A stretch of 64,000 bases of DNA, from NCBI GenBank assembly GCA_935421135.1, contig OW285196.1:3009001-3073000 (forward strand). Reading direction: 5' to 3'. The position numbers and the translations under genes are program-made. Position 1 is the first letter of the stretch. Each line of letters starts with the position of its first letter. This DNA comes from Bugulina stolonifera (lineage: Eukaryota > Bryozoa > Gymnolaemata > Cheilostomatida > Bugulidae). This document shows, in pieces, positions 1 to 20,200 of the stretch. Under the pieces are notes generated by a model. The model saw only the letters and a list, made by a program, of their open reading frames with translations, did no database searches and was not told the DNA's origin.

Positions 1-267
1 TTGTAGCTTAACCACAAAGTTGCAGAGATTAACCTTATGCTTTCATTGGATGATCTTAATTGAAATGATAAATCGCCAGGATAAATCGCCTCGTGTAAAC
101 TCCCCATTATTGTACTGATATATTGAGTAGTAAAGATATGAGACCAGTTTCGACTGGTCAAGCTGTCTCAAAGTACATATAGATAACATACTGCATGATG
201 TAATACACCACACAGTTATAATACACTATTATAGTATTATGTGCTGTATGACACTTAGTGAGTAGTT

Positions 268-358
268 AAGGAGTAGTGCAGTGTGGTGTAGTATAGTGTG
301 GTGTAGTGTAGTGTAGTGCGGTGTAGTGTGGTGTGGTGTGGTGTAGTGTAGTGTAGTA
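268..358. repeat. GTGTAGT-type microsatellite
   Basis: Degenerate GTGTAGTGTG/GTGTGGTGTA simple repeat in the first kilobase. No gene is visible on either strand in 1-540; the short ORFs there have no recognisable content. Confidence 0.8.
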
Positions 359-540
359 CTCAGGTCATAATAGATAGTAGTTGAAATGCTAACTACAAAC
401 CCTTTATGTTGATAAGTGCGTTTACAATTTAATCCATAAATACACTAAGGTTGTGGGATGTTATGCAATAGTTCTAGTATCTCTGGAATATATAAATACA
501 CAGTATATCCTACATGTACATTGTGTAGATACCTAACACA

Positions 541-816
541 TGAATTTGCTACTGTTTGACAAAGACAGTTCAAAACAGGACGCTTTGAAACCGAACAGTT
601 CAACACCAGACAGTTCGAAACCTCAAACTCCAACCAACCAGATTTTGACTAATTTTTATTTTTAATATTATTTATTTAATTAATTTAATTGATTAATAAA
701 AATTTATTATCTGTGAGCTGTGTTCTTTTAAATGTAAATGTTTCGACCTGCCCCGTTTCCAACTGTTCAGTTGTGAAACATCCTGTTTCGAACTGTCTTT
801 TTCGAAATGTCCCTTT
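541..816. mobile_element. MITE-like inverted-repeat element, copy A
   Basis: About 275 bp with inverted ends and an AT-rich centre. The left end carries AAGACAGTTCAAAACAGGA (from about 562) and the right end, reverse-complemented, carries AAGACAGTTCGAAACAGGA. The same family occurs at 52492-52776 in an ERICH6 intron. No coding capacity. A clear target-site duplication was not found, so the superfamily is open. Confidence 0.65.
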
Positions 817-1010
817 ACCCATATACATACTCCCCTTAGGTTAGTAAACTGAATTCGGTACACATGACTTAGGTCATGAACACAGGTGGAAATCCCGACC
901 TTCCACTTTATTGTACTTTGATCCTGATTGGAAAGTTGAACTCTGAATTAGACTTTGTACCAACCCTTGGTGGGGCTTACCAAGTCATATAGCCGTATAT
1001 CAATATATTC

Positions 1011-2493
1011 CAGTGGCAGATCCAGGAATGAAGTAAGGGTGGTGCAAAATTGATAGTTAGGGCTTTTCTTAAGGTAAAACTTCAGTTTTCATGTGCGGCG
1101 CGCTTCGTGCCCTGTCACACTACATTGCAGCGTCCCTTCCAGCTGGGGGTTTGGGGGCGCTGTAAGCCCCCAACGGGGTCCGGGGCAGCGCCCCGGCCGC
1201 CAAGCAAAATCCTGGCATCTGTGAGTCCAGGAGGACCTAAGAGCCAGTTCAGTTCATTCAGTTAAATGAGTTGGTGGCAAGTTGAGTTACAAGTGTAGGT
1301 TGAATAGTAGTAACTAACCTATAATTGTTTTGTTTTAAAGCAAAACATAAATGATAATAAATAATATATTGTAATGGTTGGGCCGACTCGGCCCCATCCC
1401 CGAGTGGACCCTCTCAGACATTTCAGACATTAATACAGTTCTAACCTGTTTTATGACTTATCTACGTAGTTGAATGTTACCTGTATACTTCTTATATATG
1501 CATTACTGAGCCATTATACCCTTTTTATACCCATGTAAAGAGGCCCGACCTCTCCAAAATACCTGATATTGATTTTGCATATGATCTAGATGATTTTAAG
1601 CATCTTTTGTCAAACCCGACCTATTTTGGGTCGGCCCTCGGGCTTCCTGCCGCCATATTGTTGCGCAATTTCCGGACGACCCTACGTCGTCTTTTTACGA
1701 CACTATGTCGGCCTTTTTACCGGAACTTCCTCCGGAAGTCCTATTACTAGATAAAGGGCATTGTTTTCATGTTTGTTGTCTCAGTTCATGCTTGGATCTC
1801 AATAGAGACACTTCTATACTTATATATAGAGACTTCCATTTCGTAGATGGGTCATTCTAGTTGTTAAGGTCCTCGACCTTGCAACACGAACTGCCTACTA
1901 GGTCGGATCACTCTCTTTCTCAGTATAACAAACAAGCATTGACTCGGGATCATATGGGTCGTTTTTGGTAGTTCTTGGACTACTAGTACCTGTTAATCTT
2001 TCATGTAATGAGAAGGCCTAGCACCACTCATAGGCACTTCACTTAGGACTTGGGAGTCGTCTTAGGACGACAGTACCAAAACCCAAAAACCATTACAATA
2101 TTTATTCAATGAACAATATAATTATACATGTATAAGCAAAATGAATAAAGATATTTATCTTTTTACCTATACTATGGGTCGGCCTAGAAATAAATAGAAT
2201 AGATAAAAAGTTTCTTGTGACTAAGATTTGACAATGGTGCTCATTCAACTCGGACTTATAAATGGCAAAAAGGGTTGGAATATTTACATGGATCAAGAAA
2301 TATGATAACATGTCACATGTTTTTGAACCCCTATGCATTACAAAATATATTTTTGTGCTAGGTTGACACACACATTTGAATAATTAGCAAAAATAATTAA
2401 CAAAACAACAAAAATCCAAAAAAAGTTTTTTTTTTTCCTAAAATTTTCAGTGGTGCAAATGCACCACTTGCACCACCCCTGGATCCGCCCCTG
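1011..2493. mobile_element. Degenerate hAT-like non-autonomous element
   Basis: The left end reads CAGTGGCAGATCCAGG and the right end, reverse-complemented, reads CAGGGGCGGATCCAGG, followed on both sides by GGTGGTGCAA. The CAGnGGCGGATCCAGG terminus is the type seen in hAT-related elements. A clean 8-bp target duplication is not visible, so the insertion is probably old. It contains a GC-rich patch near 1140-1200 and a 1375-2100 block that resembles 6480-7160 in another element. No transposase ORF. Confidence 0.6.
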
Positions 2494-3087
2494 TAATCTA
2501 TAAGTGGAATACTTACAATAATACTTGTACATTGTATACTTGCATAATGTTATCTCTACTCTCCACTCAATGTGTAGTGTTACATTGGAATAGCCAGTTC
2601 ACTCAAGTGTAAGCAGGTAAGCAGTGTACCAGTAGTATCAATTAGTTAGTTAACATACGACACAGGTTTACTGGTTAGTACAGGTTGATGGAAAGTTATC
2701 TGTTATTTATTTTTATTTTAGTATTTTTATTTATACTCATTATCCACATGTAGATAATGTGTATGGATGCTATGTATGTGCACATCAGAGCGGATCAAAC
2801 ATTATTAAATTATATTTATTATACTGCCTTTACAACTATAATATGGGATCTATTTTAAAATTAAACTATTTATGCTGGAATTGCTTGTCTATACTTTATG
2901 CCGATATGGATACTGTCACATAGCCTACTCTATTAGATGCAACCTGCTGTCATTATATTCATCTTGGTGTATAAAACGTGTTATATTATTATATTAATTC
3001 AAATTTTTCACTGACTGCTTTTCCACAAAATCCTCTTTGGAGCACCAGCAGTGTTTGTGCAGGACACTATATTTACATTATAATATA
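2494..3087. other. Non-coding DNA upstream of PCYT1
   Basis: AT-rich sequence without a credible ORF or recognisable repeat. It lies immediately upstream of the MITE and the PCYT1 start, so it may carry promoter sequence, but no specific element is recognised. Confidence 0.4.
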
Positions 3088-3266
3088 CAGTGAAACTTGC
3101 TTAATTCAAACTGCAAGGGACAACCATTGATAGCCTTGAGTTTGAATTGTAAGATCACTTCATTTAATTGAAACCATTTATATAGAGTGCTCAGCAGGGA
3201 CCAAGGCTAATATTTGAACTCACCAAGTTTTTGAATAATCCGAGGCTGAATTACCAAATTCCACTG
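3088..3266. mobile_element. Tc1/mariner (pogo-like) MITE with TA target sites
   Basis: 179 bp starting CAGTGAAACTTGC and ending CCACTG, flanked by TA on both sides. It has internal complementary stretches (TTGAATTGTAAG near the left, TTGAATAATCCGAGGC near the right), as in pogo/Tigger derivatives. It ends about 70 bp before the PCYT1 start codon, so it lies in the promoter or 5' UTR. Confidence 0.65.
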
Positions 3267-3335
3267 TATAATATTACCAGGGTTTAAATTTACATTTATT
3301 TATTTAATATTATATATGCTGTAGACTGTCCCACC

Positions 3336-11930
<8,595 letters not shown>

Positions 11931-13256
11931 CTCGCTCACTTCCTCTAGTCATATTCTTCATCCGCTGTTTCCTGTTTACTTTTATATACAGTAGTCACAG
12001 TAGGTGGTGCTATTTGACTATTCCTCTACATCTTACCTTTGAAATGTCATGGTATACTGACATAACTTCCTGTTGTCATTCTTTACAATGTCTGCATAGG
12101 GTTACAATTAATAAGATCATTATTAATATCTGGAATGTTTTCTCTATTTTTATCTCTAAGTAAAAGGAACTTGAGAGTTTCACGTGGCCTTGTTGTATAG
12201 TTTTGGATAATCTAATCTGGATATATTAATTTTGCTGATATCTACTGTTCAAAATTAAACTTTCAATGATTGTTATGAATGACAGCAGATGATATCAGTA
12301 GTGTTTAGTTCTCTTCATGTTAATTTTATTTTTAAATTCATTCTGTAAACTTATTTGTGCGATCTTACTTTTTATTCTGCATATATATGTAGACGTATAT
12401 TGTGTATTCTTGTTCAAGGCTATTTATTCACACTGTGATATCCACAATATTATGCAATCAAAAAAGTGGTTTTAGTTTATTTACATGTTGATATAAATAT
12501 TATTTATACCAATATTTATGATTATCTTTTCGTGTCATACCTGCTAATTATTTAGGCGTCTGCTCATTATGTTTGTCATGAGTCATAAAATGATAGCCAA
12601 TAAATGGTATTGTATAAAGTTGCATATGTATATACACTGTACTATATTTATATTAAACAAGAGCTTCTCAGTACTGCAGTCTGCAGTATACATAATATTA
12701 TACTCATTGTATTAATGGCCTGAAAACAATTGTTTTTATTTACTGAAGCAACTTGGTAGGACAAACTATTTAGATAAAGCATAACTTAAACTTTATCATC
12801 AAAGTTAATAGTTCCATGGATATACTGTAGGACACTCTGCATGCTGAAACTCAAAAGGCATGTGGGCATACATGTATACATATATATACATTGTATATAT
12901 ATAGCAGGATAAACCTTTCATTTACATGATATTTACATAAAATATATACACATGTAGTAATTATACAGGATCAGTTGCTGTATTGTTTTAGACTTTTTAT
13001 TTATGCTTAAAAATATAATTTGGAAGAATATTCTAACATGCACTGTGACCAATGGAGAGAACTCCAACAAAACCTGTAGAGTGTAGAGTGTATTCAGCTA
13101 TATGCTTATATGGAATCAATAGAAGCTCTCAGAACCGAATAGGTTCATCTGTGATGATACAATGTCAACCTCATTAAACTCAACTCCGTACCCATGTCTA
13201 GGGTTAGCTCTGCTTACATGTCTCCCTGTACCCTATTAGTACTGGTTCTTCTTGTT
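11931..13256. other. Convergent 3' spacer, PCYT1 and NUBP1
   Basis: Untranslated sequence between the two stop codons. Candidate poly(A) signals are AATAAA at 12599-12604 on the plus strand for PCYT1 and TTTATT at 12996-13001 (AATAAA on the minus strand) for NUBP1. No other gene or clear repeat is seen. Confidence 0.5.
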
Positions 13257-15991
13257 TCAAACAGTTTCCATTTCCTCTGAATTAGATTGTGCTGTGGAAG
13301 ATGTAATCTTACGTATAATTTCCATGTAAGCCTTAGTCACCAAACTATCAGGAAACTCGGCGTATAGAGACAGACCCTGATCACAGCACTGTGCTAGCTT
13401 AGGATCTAAGGGTATGGAACCAAGGTAAGGCACATCTAAAAAGTATCGTATAAGAATATACATGTAGCTAGCATGAAGAACAGGCTAAAAATTTTTAGCT
13501 ACAACTAATGGCAACTGGGAAGTTGTTTGCTCTTGACATGAAGGAAACGACGTCTACTACACATGCATCAACAGGTTTTTTTCTCCTTAGGCAATCTGTT
13601 TGAGAACTATAATAATTGTCATCTCAAATAATTTCTGATTTCGGAATTGTTTACCCTCGTTTTATCATTCATTGAGAAGACAACTCCAGATAATTTAATG
13701 TTATTCATGTTGATTTGTGATAAATCATTTCAATAGCAACATTCCTAGTATAGATACGTACTAACAGTAGGTACCATAGTAAGAGGTAGAGTTTGAGGTA
13801 GGTAACACTCCCTATTGAGGACATGTCACACCAGAACCAAAACAGCTGAATTTAAGGGATTTGTTTGAGCATCACTCGGAACAAATAATACACATTTTTA
13901 GAATAACATAATCCTAACCCGCCACTAACATACATGTACAATGTGTGTGTTGAAGTCTATTGCTAGTAAAACCAGTAATAAAGTGTTAGTAAAGACTTTG
14001 TTGACCATGTACTCAGTGAAAACAATATGTAGGTACACACTGTATACTCATGTATACCTCACATACAGTACTGGTGATTACTCACCCATTTGGAGTGCCA
14101 TCTGCTGTACAGATCCGTCGACGGCAGGGGGGAATATCTGAGAGTGGTGAGAGCAGGTCGGGCAGATAAAGGTAGACATGTTCTCTATCACCCCTATCAC
14201 TTTTACATCTACCTTCTTACAGAAGTTTATTTCTTTCCTTACATCACTCAGTGAAACTTCAGCAGGGGTGGTCACTATCACAGCCCCATCTATCTTGGAT
14301 CTACAGTGGTAACACCACAGGCTGTCATTAGGAGTTATCACATCCCAATTGCTGCGTACCATGATTTAGGAACTAACTAAAAGAACAACTGATACTACCC
14401 CTATCTCTTAAATACTATACTTTACCCCTTTAAATATTACTTCCTTACCCTTTTAAATACTGTACTATAGAGAGGTGTTCATCAGAAGTACCAGGGGGTG
14501 TGTCCACTAGCAAATAGTCCTGACTCCCCCAGTCTACATCCCTCAGAAACTGTTTTATTAGTCCATTCTTCTTTGGTCCTCTCCATATGACAGCATCGTC
14601 TGCACTGAAGGTAAGAAAATCCATAACACCATTTCTAGTGGTAAATAGCTAGTCACAGGCTGGTTTGTGCTATATACTCTAAACAAAATCAACCATACAT
14701 CATCACCATGACACCCAACTATCATCAGGAAATATGCCTCCATTGTCCTGTATGTATGTAGCCTGTATAATGAGCGATGTAAAAATTACATTAAGCACGC
14801 TTGGTTACCTGGAGAGAAGAAAGCCGACAGACATCAGAGCCAAATTATCCTCTATGTAGATTGGCGACCAGCCACTACCACTCTGGTGAACCTGGAATTA
14901 ATAGGGTATTGAAGTTAAACTAGATCAATTATGGGAAGACTAAACCACTGCTACATTCCAAATATTAGTACATAGAACTCATGCGTAAACAACTGTGCCT
15001 TATGTTCAAGTGGCAAATAGAGTTTTATTACACTACAATGTATGATGCCCATATAGGCCTACGCGCAGTTCAATAAAAATTGTGGAGGACTAGTAGAGCC
15101 CGCCATAGGTTACAGCTCAGCATCACTCACCTGCTCCCCTTCCACGCCCATTATAGTTGGTAAGGAAGGTCCACAGATATCTATATCAAGTAAGGCAACA
15201 GACATGTCCTCGTCTGTAGCCAATCCCCTGGCTAACTGAGAACTGACTGTGCTCTTCCCTACACCTCCCTTTCCTGACAGCACCTACACAGGGAAATAGA
15301 TTGTGAGAAAGACTATTTAAACATTCCAAGCAACAAGTTGGCAAACACCAACAATGTATTGTGGCATTACTTGGGTTCCTAGTGCTATAACAATATCAAA
15401 CCAATACCGTGGCATACACATATATGTAAAGTCACCTTTAGTAGCCTACTTCGGAACTCACACATTGTACCTCAAATAGGCCAGAGGGTTTAAACACTGC
15501 GCCAACAATGGTTTGGCTCTTTACAGATATGCTAGATGTTTCTATGGAAACTCTGCTGTTTGCATATGCAGCACTAATTCTGTAAACCTGACTATCGACT
15601 GTTGAAAGAATTATAGGCCTACTTGTCTCATATCAGCCACAAATTATGCCTTTCTTAGAAGCTAGAATACAAACACAGACAAAACTGGCAAGAAGAAATT
15701 GAGTCTTTAATGAATTTCAGTATGTTTCGAATACATCATATATTTGGAAGACTCCTTTGTAGCCTACATAAGGCTTCCACATAACATTAACCTATTGACT
15801 ATAGTTACACGACCTACCAGTATTTTATGTTTGATGTCTTTGAACCGTTCATTTATTACAGGTATCGCTGGGTCAGGAGGAGCCGGTGTCGAACTGGCAC
15901 AGATCTGTTGATTTGGACAACCTTCACACGCAGACGCTTTCCCTGCCTCTTCACTTTCTGTTCCAGGACAGTGTTCAGGTACGGGCTCCAT
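13257..15991 (-). CDS. NUBP1: Cytosolic Fe-S cluster assembly factor NUBP1 (Nbp35), 6 exons, 319 aa
   Basis: Exons in coding order: 15818-15991, 15131-15283, 14809-14891, 14449-14604, 14086-14300, 13257-13435. They sum to 960 nt, close to the usual 320 aa. NUBP1 is a P-loop ATPase scaffold of cytosolic iron-sulfur assembly, working with NUBP2. The N-terminal ferredoxin-like cysteines are C8, C22, C25 and C31 (C-x13-C-x2-C-x5-C). The deviant Walker [10 protein letters not shown] starts at about residue 62, and [10 protein letters not shown] follows in exon 4. The bridging CPTC is at 235-238. The N-terminal cysteine motif separates it from NUBP2. The start is the first ATG, and it is followed by the family-typical Glu-rich [10 protein letters not shown]. 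It is convergent with PCYT1 and divergent from MRPL30. Confidence 0.95.
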
Positions 15992-17246
15992 CTTGTTAAT
16001 ACAACAGATCTAAGGCTAAGGAGAGAGTTTAGATTAACCGAGGAGTAAGTCGGTACTGTGCAGCTGAGAGATCATATTACAATAGACTAGCCATATGAAA
16101 TTCTAGCAAAATCACATATGCACATGGGTAGAAACAACCACCTACACTCACTAAGCCTTATCCATAACTATAGTAATTAGTATTCCCCATTCATTAGGCC
16201 TAATATACACAACATCATATTATGTATACTAGGCCTAATGAATATGAATATCAATATGCATATTATATTATTTTAAATTCTTTTATTTTAATATTTAATA
16301 TAGGCCTATATATAAATTAATATAATGATTATATTATTGTTTTGTATTTGTTATAGCTATAATGTAATTAATAAAATAAAAATATAATAGGCCTACTTAT
16401 ATTAATATACAATAATGTTTGTTAATTTTAATAATAATATAATGTTAAATAATAATTATAAAAATATTAAATAACTATTTTATACAAAAAATTATTTATT
16501 ATATTATTTTAATTTTTACTTCAAATTCAATTGAAATTATTATAATTATTATTGATAATTAGTATAAGTATAGTATTATAAGAAAGAATTACATTACATA
16601 TAATTCTTTCTTTACCTTACAAGTTCGAGTGAGATGATTAAATAAATAAGCAAACAGAAACGCGGGTGGGTAAGATTAACATTAATTAATAGATGCCCTA
16701 CCCATAGAGTTTGGAATACCGAACTCTATGGCCGGCCCTACCGTGATCATAGAATACTATACTGTACTCTACTAACAACAAAACAAAAATTCGTGTAATG
16801 CCTTAGCCATAGAGGTACACTTTTTAGGTATTCCTAATCCTACCTCTAAATGGCCTTAGCACTGTTGTGGGCGTAGAGCATAGAGGTAACTCCATAGAGG
16901 TAACTCTATCTTCTTTATGGTTTGTTGAACACAAAGGGGTATGTCTATTTATACCCCTTTGGTTGAACATTCTCACTTCTTTAGCAAAGGCGAACCAATC
17001 AGCCTTCGAAATTATTGTCCAATTATATTACGCGTAGACTGTAATCAACCAATCCTCTCATTGCTGCCTCTGATTGGTCTACTGAATATGTTATTGACCT
17101 TTATGTTAGAGCACTTCGGGTAACAAAATTTGTTTCAATGAGAATAAAATAATAGTTTAATTAATTGAGAATATTGTGGTAGCGCCTGTTCACTTGGCGT
17201 TGTCTCCTACGATTAATAAATATTTGTGTTTTGGATATATTCTACT
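15992..17246. other. Divergent spacer between NUBP1 and MRPL30
   Basis: Extremely AT-rich at 16200-16620. A perfect CCATAGAGTT/AACTCTATGG inverted repeat lies near 16700-16731, with related CATAGAGGTA copies at about 16810 and 16880. No coding region is seen; the ORFs here have no recognisable content. Both genes must start from here. Confidence 0.5.
16985..17085. promoter_or_regulatory. CCAAT-box cluster, probable MRPL30 promoter
   Basis: Several CCAAT/ATTGG pentamers occur within 100 bp (GAACCAATCAGCC, GTCCAATT, CAACCAATCC, TGATTGGTC), about 160-260 bp before the proposed MRPL30 start. CCAAT clusters are typical of housekeeping promoters bound by NF-Y. The assignment to this gene is an inference. 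Confidence 0.45.
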
Positions 17247-20200
17247 ATGGAATTAGCGTTGGCAAGAGTTCCCATACTGGTAATGATCAATAATTACTAA
17301 TTATTATGCTATTGATGACAATTCCTATTCAATTCTATTCTAATTCTATCTATTATTTTATAAATTTAAAATTATGAATTATTTATAATAATAATTTTTA
17401 ATTTTGTAATTGTACCTTTGAATACCTTCGAAGCCATCGTGCACTCTGGAACACTAAATGTATAAAAGAGTACTTCAGTGTGCAATTTGTTTGGCTACAG
17501 GGGTTACAGCAATCTGAATCTGCTGTTTGTTTACCTCAGAAGAGAATTTACCTCAGATGAGGTAGGACTCCACCATCAATTTCATGTAAATCTATAAGGG
17601 AGCCTCTAGTCTTAACTATTTTTTGGACTAGGGGGTCTGCAATATTTACAGTATATCACTGTTTAGGATTGGAAGTTGGTTTCTCATCTTATCTCACGAA
17701 TTGTTCGTGGCAGGAAACTAGAGTGGTCAGTGCATTTTTTGGCTGATATTGAGGTTGGCTCTCCTCTGGCAGCTGCTCTAGTGGTCATTGTCACCCACAA
17801 TTGTTGGTACTTTTTGGTAGTCTGGCAGTCCACACCATCTTGGAGCATGAATCTTTCTTTTCAAATCTTCTATCTACACTCGATCTAATGAAAAGAACAC
17901 ATGATTTTAACACCCGACATGCTAGTATTTTCAATTCTGTTGCCTGTCACACTAACAAATTTCTGCACAGCTTGCTGATCAGAACTGCTCCGGAGCTCCG
18001 CACTGGTGAGATCATAGCGGACTAATAAAAAAAGACCTGAAAATCTGATAGTTCCTCTTTGCCCCTACCCTGGGGTCTAGGAGCTTAACCAAGGCAAGAC
18101 AAGTCCTCCTTTACAGGACGTTGAACTACAAAATTCTGTTTACAGCTTTACGCCATGTTCTATTTACTAGACTGCGTTTTCTCTGGTGTCTCTGATAGTT
18201 TTTGGCAGGGAACTACTATGATATACTTGTGAGGCTGCGTAAACAGACGTCAGCTCACCACGGGCAGCGGATCTAGTGGTCATTTTCATATCTTCGCAGT
18301 CTTTGGAAATTTCATCATGGCCATTGCGAGTGTTGAGTGCCGCTCTTCTTTCTGTAATATCTTCATCAGCAGGGCTATTCTGTGACTACTGCATCTCTGC
18401 TTGAGTGGTTGGAGATTAAATTTGGAACATGCCTCAGTGACACTTTTCCGTCCTCTAAGTCTGCCAATGAGCATAATCGCACGATGTTGTATCATTTCAA
18501 GAGAGTCAATGTCCTTTGTTAGCATTGGGTCCCACACAGTGTCGGCATATTCCAATATTGGGCGGCACAGGCTAGTGTAGGCCAGTAATCGACCTTCTTC
18601 AGGGGCTTCATATAGGATGTGCTTGATTGCTCTTGAAGCTTTTTCTTTCTTTTTCTTTCTTATAACTATAATAATTTTTAATTATAAATCTATGACTACG
18701 CTACTGACTATCTCTTTTACTACAAAATAACTATAATTTAATATACTCAATAGTAATATACTGCTCTAATGTTGCAACTCCTGTAGCTACTCTACCAATC
18801 TATAAAATGCTCTTATTTTCCTATTTTGTCGCTTATGAATTATAATATTTATTAGTAGTATTATAGGCCTAATTGTTTTATATCATCATATTATGTAGGC
18901 TATATTTATTAACTAAGTATTAATGATTAGTATATCTATTAATTTGATTTTTATAAATTAAAATTTCAATGTCTTGAATCATCTAAATTAAAGTGGGTTA
19001 CTTGACCATCATCAAATTTCTTGGATTTTTACCATTAGACTTTTAATCTCATTTACATGTAGGCTATTCGAATAAACACTTTATTTCATGAGGTGTTGTT
19101 TAAAATTCAGAAGTCAGTTTTTATAAAAAGTTCTGCTGGTGTTATAATGGGGCTATAGCAAGGAGTGAATAGTAAGGTTGTTTCGTGTTACGATTGTGTA
19201 ATTTAGGATTGTAGGCTAATCAGATAGAGATATAGGTACTTCTGTTACTGCTTGTTTTACCGATTTGTGTTTTTTATTCGAGACCCTACTAACTAGTTCA
19301 GGATAAAAAATTGTATGACATGACATTTATCTCTTTGCTCGGTATTAAAATGTGTCGTTTTTCTCTGGAAGCAGTTCGGTGCCTGTTGTCGTTGGAATAT
19401 TCTATGTTGTCAGTCTAATCTCAATTTATTTGATGAAGAGGGTTCGGCTTAAATTACTTGGAATGTTTATTAGCGAGAGTTTGTTATTGCTTTTTCATCT
19501 ACTTTCCAGAATGCTAACTCAACGCCATTTTATATTATTTTCAACTAATTCTGGATTACTTCCATTCTACATGTAGGCTATGTAGTGCGCCCTTGACCTA
19601 CATCTAGGGCCTACATGTAGGCTATGTAGTGTGCCCTTTATGGAATCTCCTAGTAGGCTACAATAGACCTATAGCCTATGTGTGTACAAATTATGTGTGT
19701 ATAACAAAGCTACTGTTGTTTTCTAGCAAAATATAAAGACAGTCACCCAGCAAACAGTGAGACACAAAGGGTTTCCTAGATACAACAGATTGAATTGGCG
19801 ACCAATTCCTCCTAAAACTAGGCGTGACTCCTTCTACAAAGTTCATGAACCAAAGGAGTGGCATAGTCCAATTTTAGCCTATAAGGTTAGTACTTAGTTT
19901 GTTTTGTTTTGCTAAAAAATCAATTGTTCTTGTGTTGTTAGATAGGCCTATGCCTGTTCTATATTCTTCATGACACATAGGAATTAAATTAAATAATCTT
20001 CGTACGCTGGTTCAACATCCCCATCAATAGTGACGTCATTAAAGGACAGACATACTGCCTGTTTGCATATAAGATTACTTAATGATAATCGCATTGAATT
20101 ACAGAAGTCACTAGATGCTAAGAGCGATGAGCCATTACCACCACCATCTCCAATGCACGTCGTAACGAGGTGCAAGTCGTTACGTGGACAGACCAGAGTG

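Noticed and set aside
1050..1265. 71-codon ORF with a GC-rich segment
   Set aside because: It lies within a degenerate hAT-like repeat, with no family resemblance and no splice context.
14078..14362. NUBP1-like ORF starting MVRSNW as an independent short protein
   Set aside because: It is exon 5 of NUBP1 (14086-14300) read through into the intron; the chain of six exons closes perfectly.
17676..18025. Possible second retrotransposon ORF on the plus strand
   Set aside because: The peptide has no clear reverse-transcriptase or endonuclease motif; only the minus-strand fragment next to it is convincing.
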